Positions 11,690-23,659 of a stretch of DNA of 64,000 nucleotides are shown one piece after another. A model generated the notes under the pieces. That model was given only the letters and a program-made list of their open reading frames with translations. It ran no database searches and was not told the DNA's origin. This DNA comes from Gnetum montanum (Eukaryota > Streptophyta > Gnetopsida > Gnetales > Gnetaceae). The stretch lies in the NCBI GenBank assembly GCA_015680685.1, contig MNCI01003059.1, forward strand, positions 466,083 to 530,082, given 5' to 3'. A program made the position numbers and the translations under genes. The first letter of the stretch is position 1, and each line of letters begins with the position of its first letter.

Positions 11690-12165
11690 TGTGTTGTTAG
11701 TTTAAATCCTTGATAGGCCCCATGCCAGTTTAAGGCCATAATGGGGCATGCATTGCTAGTTTAATGCCATAGAGGGTTGAGGTGGTAGTTTAAGGCCATT
11801 CCATGCTGATGGTATTGTGATAGTTTAAGGCTATTTCAGGCCTAATGATAGTTTAAGGCTGTTCCAAGTTGCATATTGCTAGTTGAAGGCCATTCTAGGC
11901 CATGATGATAGTTTAGGGCCATCCTAGCCATGGATTGTTAGTTTAAGGTCATTTTGAGCTTGGCGATAGTTTAAGGTTGTTCTAGGCCGTAGTCAAGGGA
12001 TTAAAAGTGATAGTTTTAGGTCATTATGGGCTGCATATCACTAGTTTAAGGCCATTTTGAGTCATGTTGATAGTTTAAGGCCATTTTGGGTTATGAATTG
12101 CTAATTTAAGGCCATTTTGAGCTATAGAGTTGCCAGTTTAAGGCCATAGCAAGCTAGGTATTGCT
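11690..12165. repeat. 31-bp minisatellite, about 15 copies
   Basis: A unit around AGTTTAAGGCCATTTTGGGC recurs about every 30-31 bp, with alternating joins of the ATTGCT and GATGAT types. Units are diverged, mostly by transitions. It lies downstream of the plus-strand extra ORF and beyond the protease stop of the minus-strand element. No coding meaning is visible. Confidence 0.85.
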
Positions 12166-12475
12166 ATCTCTCTTTTTGTAATTTTGGCTTTTATGGTTTT
12201 TATGCATTTTGATGTTTTTAAAGTAATGACTACAGAAGTGTAAACTAATAAGTAAGTGCATGAACAAAGCAGATACCTATGAGAATCAAATAAATAAATG
12301 TACAATACAAGCAATTAAGCTAAATGTAAATAACATGCTACCATGCTAATCTAATGCAACACAAATGCAACAGACGTAGAGAGTATGGTATAAGACATGT
12401 ATAAATGAATAATGGGTAGGCACCTAGTGTGTTTTGGACTAAGGGGGTACCTTAGTCACATATTTGATTCTTAAC

Positions 12476-13165
12476 TTAATGTGGGTTAGGAGGTGCATAG
12501 GGCCTAAATTGCACTATCTGGTATTCTCCTTGACCCTCACTTGATACGTCAAAGAGCAGCTCTGCCCAAAGGGTGTCCTCTAGGAGGTCACTAGTTTCCA
12601 TTACTTCTTCAGGTGTGTCAACCTCATGCATTTCATTGTCTACCATAGGTGAGTCATTAGGAAATTCAATCTCTGACCCTTGCTCCATATCTATGTTGTT
12701 GATGTCTAGAGGGACAACATTATCACCATGGATGATAACTTCACCACCTACATACGGAAGGTGGATCTCCTGATGAATCGAAGAGGAGATAGCTGATAAT
12801 TGGGCTAGCCAAGGCCTACCTAGTATTAGGTTAAAGCCCAACATCTTCTCTATGATGATAAGTTTGATACTGGTGGGGAATTTCTCCCCTACTACGAAAG
12901 CTATGGTGATCGTGCCCTTGACAATGACACATGACCTATTAAAGGATTTCAGATATGTGCTCTTCATTGGTTTAACTTGGTCTACAAGGCCTAGCTTGTT
13001 GATGACGATGTATGGTATAACATTTGTTGCTACTCCTTCATCAACATGTACTCTATGAATCTTACATTGTCCAATGTGTATGGTGATAAACATTGGAGCC
13101 GTTATGACCTCACCCTTCTTAGGGTTGACCTTAATTACCTCATTGTGATATGCTAGGGATGTCAA
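12476..13165 (-). CDS. Aspartic protease segment of Tat-like gag-pro
   Basis: An open frame of 229 codons, one of the longest in the window. It contains the retropepsin core: VHVDEGVATNVIPYIV takes the place of the usual D-(S/T)-G active-site loop, the following strand has IVKGTITIAF, and the flap/C-terminal part has FNLILGRPWLAQL followed by SSSIHQEIHLP. The catalytic triplet reads D-E-G rather than D-S-G or D-G-G, which would probably impair it. The segment after GRPW is characteristic of Tat/Ogre gag-pro. The last 60 residues are acidic and end at TAA. The protease would cut the gag-pol polyprotein in the particle. This is a fragment of a larger frame, so the ATG at 13165 is not the true start. 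Confidence 0.75.
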   Translation of the reverse strand: MTSLAYHNEVIKVNPKKGEVITAPMFITIHIGQCKIHRVHVDEGVATNVIPYIVINKLGLVDQVKPMKSTYLKSFNRSCVIVKGTITIAFVVGEKFPTSIKLIIIEKMLGFNLILGRPWLAQLSAISSSIHQEIHLPYVGGEVIIHGDNVVPLDINNIDMEQGSEIEFPNDSPMVDNEMHEVDTPEEVMETSDLLEDTLWAELLFDVSSEGQGEYQIVQFRPYAPPNPH

Positions 13166-13199
13166 ACTTGATTCCTAGGGTACATGGGGCAACATCATT

Positions 13200-16160
13200 G
13201 TGTGAAAATATTTCTCATCTGCAAGGATGTCCTCCATAATAGGAATGGAGGTCAACATTTGCACCAATTCTTTACGATGGGCAGACAAGGTTATGATTAA
13301 GTCATACAAGCTCAATGTTGTATTTTTTGCTTGAGCACTTGCTTAACTTGGGCTAATGCATCCACAAATTCATTACCATTGGCCATGTTTTTGTTGGTTT
13401 TAACTTCCTCCATGCATCCTAAGAGATGGATTTCTCATGGAGGTGACTTTGACCTTGTTTGCTTAGCCTACGTGCTAGTTGCAATTTGGTTGCAATTAGT
13501 GCTTGGTTGCAATTTTCTAGTTGTGGTCTCCTTAATTATTTTGGCCATGGGGATCATAGATATAGGTACTAGCTTTGATAGATTGAGTGCTCTTTGGTCT
13601 TGATGTTGCCTAATCATTCTATTTGCGAGATGTTCATTAGGTCTCCTGGGTCGTCACCTAAAGGATTTGCTACTGTCACCAGCAAGATTAACCCTTGAAT
13701 AGGAAGGGACTAATGCATTGGCTGCCATTGGGCTTTGGACAAGTAAAGGGTTAGCACGTTGTGGCACCTTGACAATAAAGGGTGGCTGAACTGTTGTTGT
13801 CGCAACATGTTGTGGGGCCTTAATCATAAAGGGTGTTGTGGGTGCTTGAGGTAGCACTCTGACAATAAAAGGGAATCTCAAACTCATGGGGGCTAATGGA
13901 ACCCTTGCACTACCATAGGGCACCCAGGACACAAATGGTTGCTACACCAATTTTGGACCATCGTCGACATTGATAGTGTTTATGATGTAGCTAGCATCAT
14001 TTGCATTTAGAGGGTAATTGTACACCCTCATGGATTGGTCTTGCAGCTTGATTGGATTTGTAGCATTGAGGACTAGCTCACCTCTATCGATCATCTTTTG
14101 TAGATCATCTTATAGGGATAGGTAGAAGTCTATGCTATGATCGGACAACTGGTGGTAATGGTAGAACTAGTTTAGCTTAAAATTTGTTGGGACTGGGGGC
14201 TCATTTGGTGCCATTAAGACAGATTTTTGAAGCAGCTTGTAGTACCTATCATGTCTTTTATAGGCGTCCTCAAACATTTACTTATATTGGATGTGCTTGG
14301 CTTTTAATAGTTACTCTAGTAGCTTTGAGGGCTTTAAAGGCAATAAGGTGTACTTGGAGCAATCCTTACGCTTGAAGTTAGCCCTTTAACTGACTTGCAT
14401 TGTGGCCACTACAGATGTAGGTGGGTTGGTTGTCTTGGCACTAGGGTTGGTATCTTTGTTGTTGGCTGGGGCTTTGGGTGGCCTAGCTGTCAGCCCCTAG
14501 TTGGTTGCCTTGGCCTCTTTAGCTACCTCTACCACCATTGTAGTTTGTTTCCCTTGTCCTTGTCTCTCCTCACATGTTGGTTCTTGTATGTGACATAGGT
14601 TAGATCCTTACTAGATTCCATCATGTCCTCTATGATCTTAGTTTAGGCGAAGGCTTGGCTTAGGGATTGCAGGCCTAAGTAGTACAACTTCTACTTTATG
14701 AAATCATTAACTGTGCCCTTGAAACTAGCTAAGAGATGTGGCTCAGCTATGGGCTCTCATATTTCATTTAACGAGGCACTCCATCATTGTATGAATTTTT
14801 GAATGGGCTCTAGGTGGCCTTGTTTGACCTACATTAGCTAGTCCAAGGTTGCTTTTAGCTTTAGGTTGTATTTGAAGCATGTCATGGACTAGCTCAAGAT
14901 GTCTTCTAGAGATGAGTTAGAGCCTCTAGGTAGTGCATGGTACCAATCTAGTGCTTTGCTAGTTAATGACATGGCAAACACGTACATGATGGCATGCAGC
15001 CATGCTTGCAGTAGCAGGCACATGGACTTAAACATGACCAGATGCATGTTGGAGTCTCCTTCGCCATTGTACTTGGTGAATTAAGGTAGTGGGACCCTAA
15101 CTAGTAGAGTTAGAGGTGGAATTGTAGGACTTATAGGGTCATCTTGGTAGAAGTCCACCACTTTGACAATTTTAGAGGAGGAAACTTTGAGTCACTTCAC
15201 CTCTTCTATCAATGTTTGGATTAGTTGGAATGCCTAGTCTAAATTTTGAGATGCTCCAGCTGGCTACATTGGTTGTGCCATCCATTGTGTTGGTTGTGTG
15301 GCCCATGACCTAGTTGCAGGTTGCGAAACCACACGAGGTGCTTGATGCATTAGTTGTGTTATAGGGATAATGCAAGCCATGCATGTGTGGGTTGGACCAA
15401 TGCTAAGGGCATCAACAAAATAGGTAGGACATAGGGTGCCTGAGTCATTTGGGGCATGGAGACAGGCCTTGCATGAACATATGGTTGAGCTGGCATGATT
15501 ATTGTTGGCAAAGAGGGCTGAGTAGGTTGAGATGATGCCATGAAGGGCAAGTTGAAGGGAGCTATGGCATCATAATACATGTATTTCATTTAACAGGTTG
15601 CCACCATAGGCATAGATCTAAGCTGGATGGAGTGGGAAGGTGATGCTGGTGCTATGACTATCTTGGGAAGGATGGGTGAACTAAATCGAGGGGCCAGACT
15701 AGGGATTACTTGTTAGAAGATGGTGGGAAAGGGGGCCTCATGTTCGGAGCAAGCTTCGAACTTGTCCACTTCCTCCTATAAGGCTTCCTTGTAGTTAGTT
15801 CCAATGTTGCACTCACATGTTCAAATGAGATAGGATAATAATCAGTGGTGGGAATTTATGAGTAGGATGATGTTGAATGAGGAAGAGATATACTCCCATC
15901 CCTCCCTGTGGATTAGTTTAAAGTCTCATTTGCCTCCATGTCAAGGCGAGTTTAGGTAACCCTACTTGGTCCTTTGCACATATGAACTTGTATTTTTCAT
16001 TTCTAGACATGGCATACTTTGAGTCTTGATCATGTAGCCTAAGGGATTGCCTTGGCTCGACCATCACGAGATTCGCAGGGTTGTTGATCCCGATCTCTTA
16101 TTGAATAGGCAAGATGTCAAGTATGTTTGAAACTAACACCAGAGGTTGATTTGGATTCAT
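13200..16160 (-). pseudogene. gag: gag of the Tat-like element
   Basis: The probable start is the ATG near 16160 (NPNQPLVLVSNILDI). A proline- and methionine-rich N-terminal stretch is open at 15589-15359. The Retrotrans_gag domain follows at about 15090-14600, with KYNGEGDSNMHL, TSKALDWYHALP and FKGTVNDFI, in a frame with many stops. A proline-rich linker lies at 13932-13654 (repeats like PFIVKVPQ). The gag-to-protease join at 13200-13165 is broken. The order and motif spacing fit Tat/Ogre gag, which forms the particle. No zinc-knuckle CCHC was identified. Confidence 0.65.
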
Positions 16161-17320
16161 GATTGCAAATCAAGTTGTAAAGGAAAATTGCAAAGATTGT
16201 TGGTTGCAAAATACAATGGACCAAGCTAAAACTAACTTTGTTTCAGTTGATACCACTAACTATGCTCTTCACTATGCTCTCTACTACAGGAAGCTGACTA
16301 CGCTGTCTATGTTGACTACACTTTCCAGTATAAAGATCTAACTACGCTCTCCATGACAAGGAGCTGTCTACATTAGAGATGACTACAATTTAACTAAGGA
16401 CAATGAGAACTTAGGAAAATAGTGGAGACAAGTGTGGTTTGGGGTTGCTACGTGAGTTCTCGGGGGGATTGACTATGGGGTCCAATCTACACTGATGGAT
16501 CAGTGGACAACTACAGTGCAGAGAGCTCATGAAACAACCTTAATAGAGCTTGAAAAAGGGGTTTGGTCCTCCTTCTAGTGCTAGAAACTATGATGACTAA
16601 AAATTTCAGTGGTTGGAACATTGAGGTTGATGGACGAACAACCTAACCTTGAATTCACGCGAGGGCCTGCAAGAGGTAGAGATGCAATGCCTTAAATGGT
16701 CTCATCAATTGAACAAGAACTTATAGGATGCAACTAGGGTGCAATGTGGTTAGCTATGATGCTGATGCGAAATGGTGCTAAGTGCTCAAGTAGTGTTAAT
16801 GGTGTTAACGATGTCAATGGGTTGAGTGTAGTTAAGATTTTTGGTGAAAATGAGGGTACCAACATGTGGAGACCATCGCCCAAGCATAGTTTTAGGCACG
16901 ACTATGTGGTGAAATAATGAAAAATGTGAATAAAATGTGAAAATGTAGAGAGAGAGAGAGAAGTGAAAGACCACTACAAATGGGGTTGAGCGTAGTTAAC
17001 ACCAAAAGGGGTTAGAAGGTACACAGCGTATTATAGGCATAGTGGACAACATAGTCATAGTATCAAGGGTGTTGAGCTATAAAGATTGGTGTTCCACCGA
17101 GATGTCCATGTTTGCTGGGTTGGTTGCCATAGTGTATCGTGGGCTACGATATTTTGGTGGACTGTGGTGGGCTATGGTGATTTTCAACTTCACCAATACA
17201 CCTTCGGTTCTCTCCCAAGTGCTCCTTAGATTTGCCAAGTCTTTGGTTTGCTAACTTTTGAACTCTGAAATTTGCTAACTGTTGAAATTTTACCTACCCT
17301 GAAAATGTTGAGGGCATGAG
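16160..17320 (-). repeat. 5' leader and R/U5 part of the Tat-like LTR
   Basis: Lies between the TATA box (17321-17328) and gag. No coding frame is convincing. The stretch 16250-16380 again carries GACTACGCTCTCCA-type motifs, and 17000-17045 has another. A primer binding site is not clear; GTGGTATCAACTG near 16250 is weakly iMet-like but unproven. A short GA run lies at about 16948-16960. Confidence 0.4.
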
Positions 17321-17328
17321 TATTTATA
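17321..17328 (-). promoter_or_regulatory. TATA box of Tat-like LTR
   Basis: TATAAATA on the minus strand, immediately downstream of the hairpin-repeat region, pointing toward gag. Confidence 0.55.
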
Positions 17329-17389
17329 AGCTTAGGGTTAGCAAAAGATGCAGGATGGTTGCCACTTGGCAAAGGGGACGGTTGGGACT

Positions 17390-18290
17390 ACAGTCTCATC
17401 CAACTACGCTCTCCACTGGGACAAGTGGTGTTATGCTTGGCTGTGCTCTGCCAGACTTTGCAAGATTATAAGATTGTGACTATGCTACCAATTACATGTG
17501 TGTGTCGAGAAGACTATAAGGGTACCTAAAAAATTGCAATTTTGGAGACTACGCTTTCCACTATCTTACATGGGGTTGAGCATAGTTACAAATCTGGGGC
17601 CAAAAAGGGGATACACAAAGAAGCATTTTGCTAACTATGCTTGCTAAAGATGAGTTGGAGTTGAGCTGAGTGACATTGCTACACTATGGAGGCCACTAGA
17701 GGCTATTCTTGTTGACTATGCTTGACTATGCTCTAGACTAGGGGAGAGCGTAGTCTCACACTTAGAAAAAATTGAAGAAAAAAATAGTCTCCATGTTGGC
17801 TATGCTCTCCACTAGAAGCTGACTATGCTCCCAACTGGGGGTGAGCGTAGTTCCAGGACTTGTCCAAAGTTGTGAAAACCTGCTCTTTTATTGACTATCT
17901 CCACTGGAGGCTGACTACGCTCCCAATTGGGGGCAAGCGTAGTTCCGAGACTTGTTAAAACTTGTGAAAACCTATCCTTTTGCTAACTACGCTCTCCACT
18001 AGAGGCTGACTATGCTTTGGGGTAGTGGAGAGTGTAGTCCCAATACTGAAAAAAAATTTAGCGACTAGCTTTGTGCTAACACTTAGAAAAAATTGTAAAA
18101 CTAGCTTTAGTGTTGACTACACTCTCCACAAGAGGCTAACTACGCTCTCAACTCAGGGTGAGCATAGTCTCAACACTTAGAAAAATTTGTAAAAATTGGC
18201 CTCCCATGTTGACTTCGCTCTCCACTAGGGGCTGCCTATGCTCTAGGCCAGTGGAGAGCATAGTTCCAATAGTTAGAAAAATTGTAGTTG
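17390..18290 (-). repeat. U3 array of hairpin-forming repeats
   Basis: About six to eight diverged units of roughly 100 bp. Each contains GACTACGCTCTCCACT-like sequence and its reverse complement (AGTGGAGAGCGTAGTC form), separated by AGAGGCTGACTACGCTC-type sequence and followed by CTTG/AAAATTGTAAAA. Good units start near 17715, 17797, 17890, 17985, 18115 and 18215. The inverted pairs could fold into hairpins. The position just upstream of the TATA box marks this as U3. Confidence 0.75.
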
Positions 18291-18299
18291 GGATGCCGT

Positions 18300-20260
18300 A
18301 GTCCAAATTTGGTGGTGTTTCAATGATAACTTAGATAATGTAGAAGAACATCTACTGTGGAGATACAACATAAAATATTGGGCTCAATGATATAAAAATG
18401 CTTAGAAAATTTATGAAGAGCATTCTTTTGATATGAAGATAAATTTTTTGAAGTTTCTTTAGTTTTCAAGTATTGTATGATGTCTTAGTATTGTTCATTT
18501 TCTTCTAAGTTAACTAAGCCAATGTGTTGTGTATTTTTGAGAGTGATTGGTATGTATTATGTTGAGTGACTTCTTAGGCACTCAAGAAAAATGTGATCTA
18601 CAAGAAGAGTAACAGTAGCTAATGCATTTGCAAGCATGTTTTCTAAGCGATGGGATGCATGACTAAGCATTCATTGAACTTAGAAACCAAATTGTTGGAT
18701 AAGATTATATAGTTTTTGTTAAAATTTTTTGCCATGTTATCATAGCCATAGGAAAAGATAATAAATTTTTTTGATAGTGTTACAATGATGGAATTCTTAA
18801 TAACATCAAGAAAATTTATCCCAAGTTGCAGGATCTATTTCTCATTTTGGTGATTAGTAATAGCAAGTTTTACAAGAGGGTCATTGCTTAGGATGGGCTT
18901 ATGGTCGAGAAAGGTAAGGATAGCTTGGAAAATAAAGTCCTCATTTATGATGTCTAACCTACAAAGTTATAGAAAAAGCATGAGGAGAAAGTTATGATGT
19001 CCTCATTTATGGTCGAGTTAGGGTCCATAACCTACAAAGCATGAGGGGAAATGATGGTTATAACGGAAAAATAAAATAAAATATCAGAGTTATAGAAAAA
19101 TTCACAAGTTGAGTGGAAACTAAGTACAAAGAAAAGAGATAGATTTTTCATATTTTAAAGTTAATCTTTACATGAAATTTTAAGTTGGGGAAGATTTGGA
19201 AGCCTTATTGACAAGTTTGAGTGAATTCAAAGGCATCTTGGAATCTTTGTGAGGCATTTTAGGTATTGAGGCTAGAGGTCATGCATCAATCTAATGTGGT
19301 GGTGTGGATTTTGCATTAATGTCACTTGGAGGATGCATGACTTCACATCAACTTGAGAAAAAAAAAGTAAAAGTGAGATAAAAGAAAGGGATCAAAGAAA
19401 AAGTAGGGGGACCATTTGAGCATTTTTTTTTCATTTTCATTGCTCGTGATTTGTGATTTGGCTTGTTGCTTAGGCTTAGAGATGGCATCATGTGTCGAGA
19501 AGAGAAGGAGTGGAGGATAAAATGAGGAGGTAGGTGGATCCTTTTGGGGGATATGTGGGTAGGAAGGAGACACTAGGGAGGGATCCAACTTTACACTAGC
19601 ATCACCTAGGTGAGTGGTCCTTGTGCCCAGCTCTTTTGTTACTTTTTTATCTGTTAAAGGGCATGGGAAGTATGCCTTTGGTACCAACGTGTGAACTATC
19701 TATATGTCGATAGTAGTCATGTGGGTCATGGTGCATCATCACTAGTGGTAGTGTTGACCATGCCATTGTTAACAATGGTAATGGTCATGATACAAGCTTA
19801 TGCTAGTGATGGTAGTAATAGTATTGGTGTTTTCCAAGTGAGGAAAGAAGAGGATTTCATTAAGGATTTTGGTGATGAAGGAAGGATGAGAAAGGATAGG
19901 AGTGAGAGGTAGATCTAACTGATTTGTAATGTGGGTGGATACATTAGGATTTGAGAGACTTGGTCATGGTAGTTGAGGCCAGTTATGGCACTCTCATGCA
20001 TAGGAGTGGGTAGGATGGTGCTAGATTGATGCTTAGGATTAAAAAAGTTACAACTTTTTTCATTGTACATGGTGTTTCAAATGGTAAGGGCCAAGCGATG
20101 AAGCATGGGCTATATGTTCAAGAGGAAGAAGAATTGATGGACGATGTGATGTTATGAAGTAGCTTGCATCAAAGTAGAATGTAGGGTAGTATTTTCTTTA
20201 AGAAAAAAGAAAAAAATTAGTTTGCTATTGCTATGTTGTGGGGGTGGGGGAGGGATGGAG
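18300..20260. other. AT-rich sequence, no recognised gene
   Basis: Noncoding-looking. A minus-strand frame of 114 codons (19687-19343) is proline/serine-rich with a hydrophobic tail, shows no recognised domain and has no supporting context. Similar GAGGGGAAA/CATAACC phrases recur at 18960-19040, suggesting a small local duplication. Confidence 0.35.
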
Positions 20261-20264
20261 GGAA

Positions 20265-20268
<4 letters not shown>

Positions 20269-20315
<47 letters not shown>

Positions 20316-20444
20316 NNNNNNNNNNNNNNNNNNNNNNNNNNNNNNNNNNNNNNNNNNNNNNNNNNNNNNNNNNNNNNNNNNNNNNNNNNNNNNNNNNNNN
20401 NNNNNNNNNNNNNNNNNNNNNNNNNNNNNNNNNNNNNNNNNNNN
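20269..20444. repeat. (AG)n microsatellite running into a 129-bp N gap
   Basis: An uninterrupted AG repeat from about 20269 to 20315 runs straight into Ns (20316-20444). The assembly evidently failed in the repeat, so its true length is unknown. Confidence 0.9.
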
Positions 20445-20929
20445 AGCGTGAAATTAAAATGCCATAGGGGCACTATCCTTTATTTTTTAAAAAATTAAAT
20501 TAATTAAATTTTTTATTATTATGAAAAAAGGTTGGAAAAGAGGAACACAAGGCTTAGTTTTAAGGGGATGATGCTAGTGCATCAACATCACTTGCGTATA
20601 GATAGTGTAGGAAGCAAGCATCCTGTGTGAGTGGGATGCTGGAAAAGAAAGTTATGGGAGAATGACCAAATGCTAAGAAGAAAAGTAGGGAAGGTTGGAA
20701 ATTTATGAAGTACTAGAAAAAACCAAAAATTAACTAAGTGTTGTTAAGCAAAGAAAACTAGAAATTTTGGATTAAGTGTTGAAAATGGGAAAAATAAATC
20801 CAAAGTTTGGCTAAGCGCTGAAGAGACTATGAAATTGAAAATTTAGCTAAGTGCTGAATCTTAATATTTAATTATTGTTGTCCATGCTCTCACATCTATA
20901 TCTTTGCCTTCACCTATGGATACTAACTT

Positions 20930-23150
20930 GTCATTTATTTTCTTGTTATGTAGGAACAACATGATTCCTAGACTATTGGTGATTGACTTAATGTATTTCC
21001 TAATTTGTGATGTGGGTGTTTCGATCATTGGAATATCTAAGAGGGTAAAAGCTCTTCTAATAGGTGATGATTAGTCTCTCTATCCTTTTCAAATGTGGGC
21101 TCATTCTGAAGCTAGATGTTTCATGGAGTTTTACATTGAACATATTTATGTACTCATGTGAATCTTGTTGCACCTACTTATAGTCTCCCATGCTTTTGAG
21201 AGGATCTATCTAGGTATGTGCATGAGAATATTAGGATGTGTGATCTAGAAGAACATTGATGTACATACCTTTTTGGATGATGATTGTAGAACTAGAGATG
21301 TCTAGTGGAAGGAATTAGACTACTTGTGGAGGTATCATCCTTACAAGTAGTTTAATGTAGACTCAACTTTGTTGCTAGATCCTTGATGGGTTCAAAGCCT
21401 ATTTAATCTTGCAGGAATGCATATCATAGTGTCTAGGTAGTTTGACATGAATTCTCAATTATGTGCTAATTTTTCTAAGTGTTGGATCCTATTTATGATT
21501 TTTACTATTAATGATATAACTTGGTATTCTATGTGCTTAGAGATTTGAGAACCTAGATTGAGAGGATACTTATTTAGAGATGCTAGAGTGGATGCTTTAT
21601 GAGGTTGCACTGGAGGATAATTGGCACCCCATAGTTTTCACTTATTTCTTTGATGAGAGTGATTGAGGTAGGAAGCACAGGTGATATGGAGCCTTGCAAT
21701 GATCAGGTTTGGTGCATATACTTCATGAGAGGTTGGATTTGGGATTAAGGGAGGAATGACCTAAGGGGTCATTGATTGGTGCCTAAAAGTACCTTAGATA
21801 ATGTTACATTAATTTCTCAAGTTCACGTTTGATCTCATATGTTCATGCTTACCTTTTATCTTATACTCTTAGTTTGACTACATGTGGGGATATGTGTTCA
21901 TTTTTTATTGTCTTATACTCTTAGTTTGACTACATGTGGTAGATAAAATCTAGAACTTGAATGTTGGGTATATTTAGCATAGGAACATTAAGAAGTGATA
22001 CTTATAAGCTAATATTCATAACATTCTTGTTGGTCACGTGTGGCTAGTAAGTGGGCTTGAAAGGAAGTACCTTCCTATCTTGGCACAAGTAGGGCTAGTG
22101 CCTCTCTTTACATTGAGATCTTCGAACATTTTATCCATGGAATTGATTGCCATGATAAAATTTTATTCAAGCTAGCATTGGTTGTTGTGTTTTAAGTTCA
22201 TGAAAAAGATGTGATTTTGCCTGTAAACCAAGATTCATTAAGACATTAGTTTGATTTTTCCAATGAAGGTTGTTTGATACAAGGCTGTAATAAGTTATAT
22301 ATCATTGATTAGTGATGAGTGTAGTATGGCGATAGAGATCATAACATTAATAAGTGTGAAAATCATGATCTAGTAGAGATGTTTTACCTTTTCATTAAGA
22401 GGTTTTTTTTGTTAGAATATTAGGAAAAGGAGAGATGCCTCTCCTCTATGGCTCACAGTTATCTACAATGCCATGATGCAAGATATTCGTTATGATTAGG
22501 TAGGCTACTTGGATGAAAATGTGTCTACTGAGTTGGAAAATATGAACATTGTTGATGGTGAGAGCTACAAGAACTCTGTGAATTTTATTTTTTACTATGA
22601 TATGTTGCTATGCTTCATGAAGCTGTTAGCCTATAGTGATCATTAAAAGGGGAAGGTTCTTAAAGAGAAGAACTTCCCTTGCCCACTTTGTTAGCATATT
22701 ACTAGCATCATGATGACTCTACCTAGTGCCTTAGGTAGATCATTGGAGTAGCATCCTCATTGGAAGAGGATGTTGTTAAGTATTTAGTGCTTAATAGTAT
22801 AGGATTACCCATGAAGTGCTCTGTTCATGGGAATCTTGTGCAAGGAGCGAAGGTAATTAGAGAAAGTACCTTGGGTACATAGGAGGAGGATAGGTTGTAA
22901 AGAGGGTTATAGTTGATGCTATTGAGTTTGTTGATACCTACGACTCATAGGAAAAGCTATTGCAAGTAGAGGCTTCTAAGGTTGCATAACAATTAGGTAA
23001 GTTAGAAGAATTTATATTTGCTTTTGATCTTAGGATTTTTATATTTTTAGTATTTTTGGTATTTTATATTTTTATGATTCATACTTTTTCATTCTTAAAA
23101 TTTTTTATTGAGTTTTAATCTCTACTAATTGTGGTGATGATTAATAGTTG
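20930..23150 (+). pseudogene. Degenerate coding-like stretch of unknown family
   Basis: After a T-rich tract ending TTATGTAG (about 20953), the plus strand shows long, broken, protein-like frames: RLLVIDLMYFLICDVGVSII at about 20960-21020, DVHTFLDDDCRTRDV near 21250, WKELDYLWRYHPYK near 21310 and NVDSTLLLDP near 21355. Further pieces follow to 23020, separated by AT-rich intron-like gaps. The style (several exons, Trp/Tyr-rich, many stops) resembles captured plant mobile-domain or transposon-protein ORFs, but I could not match a family. No LTR or RT is attached. Confidence 0.3.
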
Positions 23151-23152
23151 CA

Positions 23153-23650
23153 ATGAAGGCCAAGAAGAAAGTCAAAAGGAAGACTTTAGCTAAGGTAGTG
23201 GAGGAGAAGAAGAAGAAGAAAGAGGGTGATGGAAGAACCTAGGAGGAAGTAGAGATGAAAGAATGAGAGGAATTAGAAATAAAAGATAAGGAAGAAGAAG
23301 AGTAGTGGGCTTTGGACGGAGTTGAGGCAAGGAAGAAAGAGATAATGGAAGAGGAAGTGGAGAGGACAAAGAACAATGCCTTAGCGAATGAGCTCTTTGG
23401 GAAAGAGTTATATTTTGATTTATAAGATGATAGTAAGATTTCAAACTATTTGGTTTTGATAAGAGTGTGATTTTTATACAAGCGTGATTTAGGATATTTA
23501 TTAAATAGTTGCTATCTAGTTCAGTAGCTGGATAACATAGATATGGATAGGATACCATCATCCTCTTTCAAGATCATTGAGTTCCCACCTCTAGAGGAGC
23601 ACATATCAAAAAAGAATAGGAAGAAGTGGCTAGAAGAGAAGTTAAACTAA
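23153..23650 (+). pseudogene. Lys/Glu-rich C-terminal frame, unknown
   Basis: From ATGAAGGCCAAGAAGAAAGT a single frame with few stops encodes a strongly charged stretch (KKKVKRKTLAKVVEEKKKKK, then many E/K), then NNALANELFGKELYF and IPSSSFKIIEFPP. It has the composition of a charged coiled-coil tail and could be the last exon of the stretch before it. The function is not recognisable. Confidence 0.3.
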
Positions 23651-23659
23651 AAGGAGCCT

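Larger units (their letters stand above)
2508..18300 (-). mobile_element. Old Tat/Ogre-like Ty3-Gypsy element, interrupted
   Basis: Minus-strand order from right to left: hairpin-rich U3 and TATA box, leader, gag, aspartic protease, a long non-pol stretch, RT, RNaseH, integrase. The lineage call rests on the protease context (GRPW followed by an SS(I/L)HQ segment) and on the RT approach segments (SYEDMPGLDP, KKNES..ICIDF..LNK), which resemble Tat/Ogre rather than chromoviruses or Athila. Ogre elements separate gag-pro from RT-integrase by an intron, and a good acceptor (TTTATTTTTGCAG) ends at 5715, just before the RT-side coding begins. The 3' end is lost at the insertion of the gag-only element. 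It is possible that gag-pro and RT-integrase come from two different relatives. Confidence 0.55.

Noticed and set aside
13331-14598. Plus-strand frames opposite gag
   Set aside because: Hydrophobic, without domains; the minus strand carries the gag and linker signal.
17390-18290. CRISPR-like array
   Set aside because: Repeats are diverged, about 100 bp, contain inverted arms and lie upstream of an LTR TATA box in a plant retroelement.
19343-19687. 114-codon minus-strand ORF as a gene
   Set aside because: Low-complexity Pro/Ser/Phe composition and no neighbour, promoter or family support.
20222-20498. Arg/Glu or Leu/Ser repeat proteins
   Set aside because: Translation of the AG microsatellite and the adjoining N gap.
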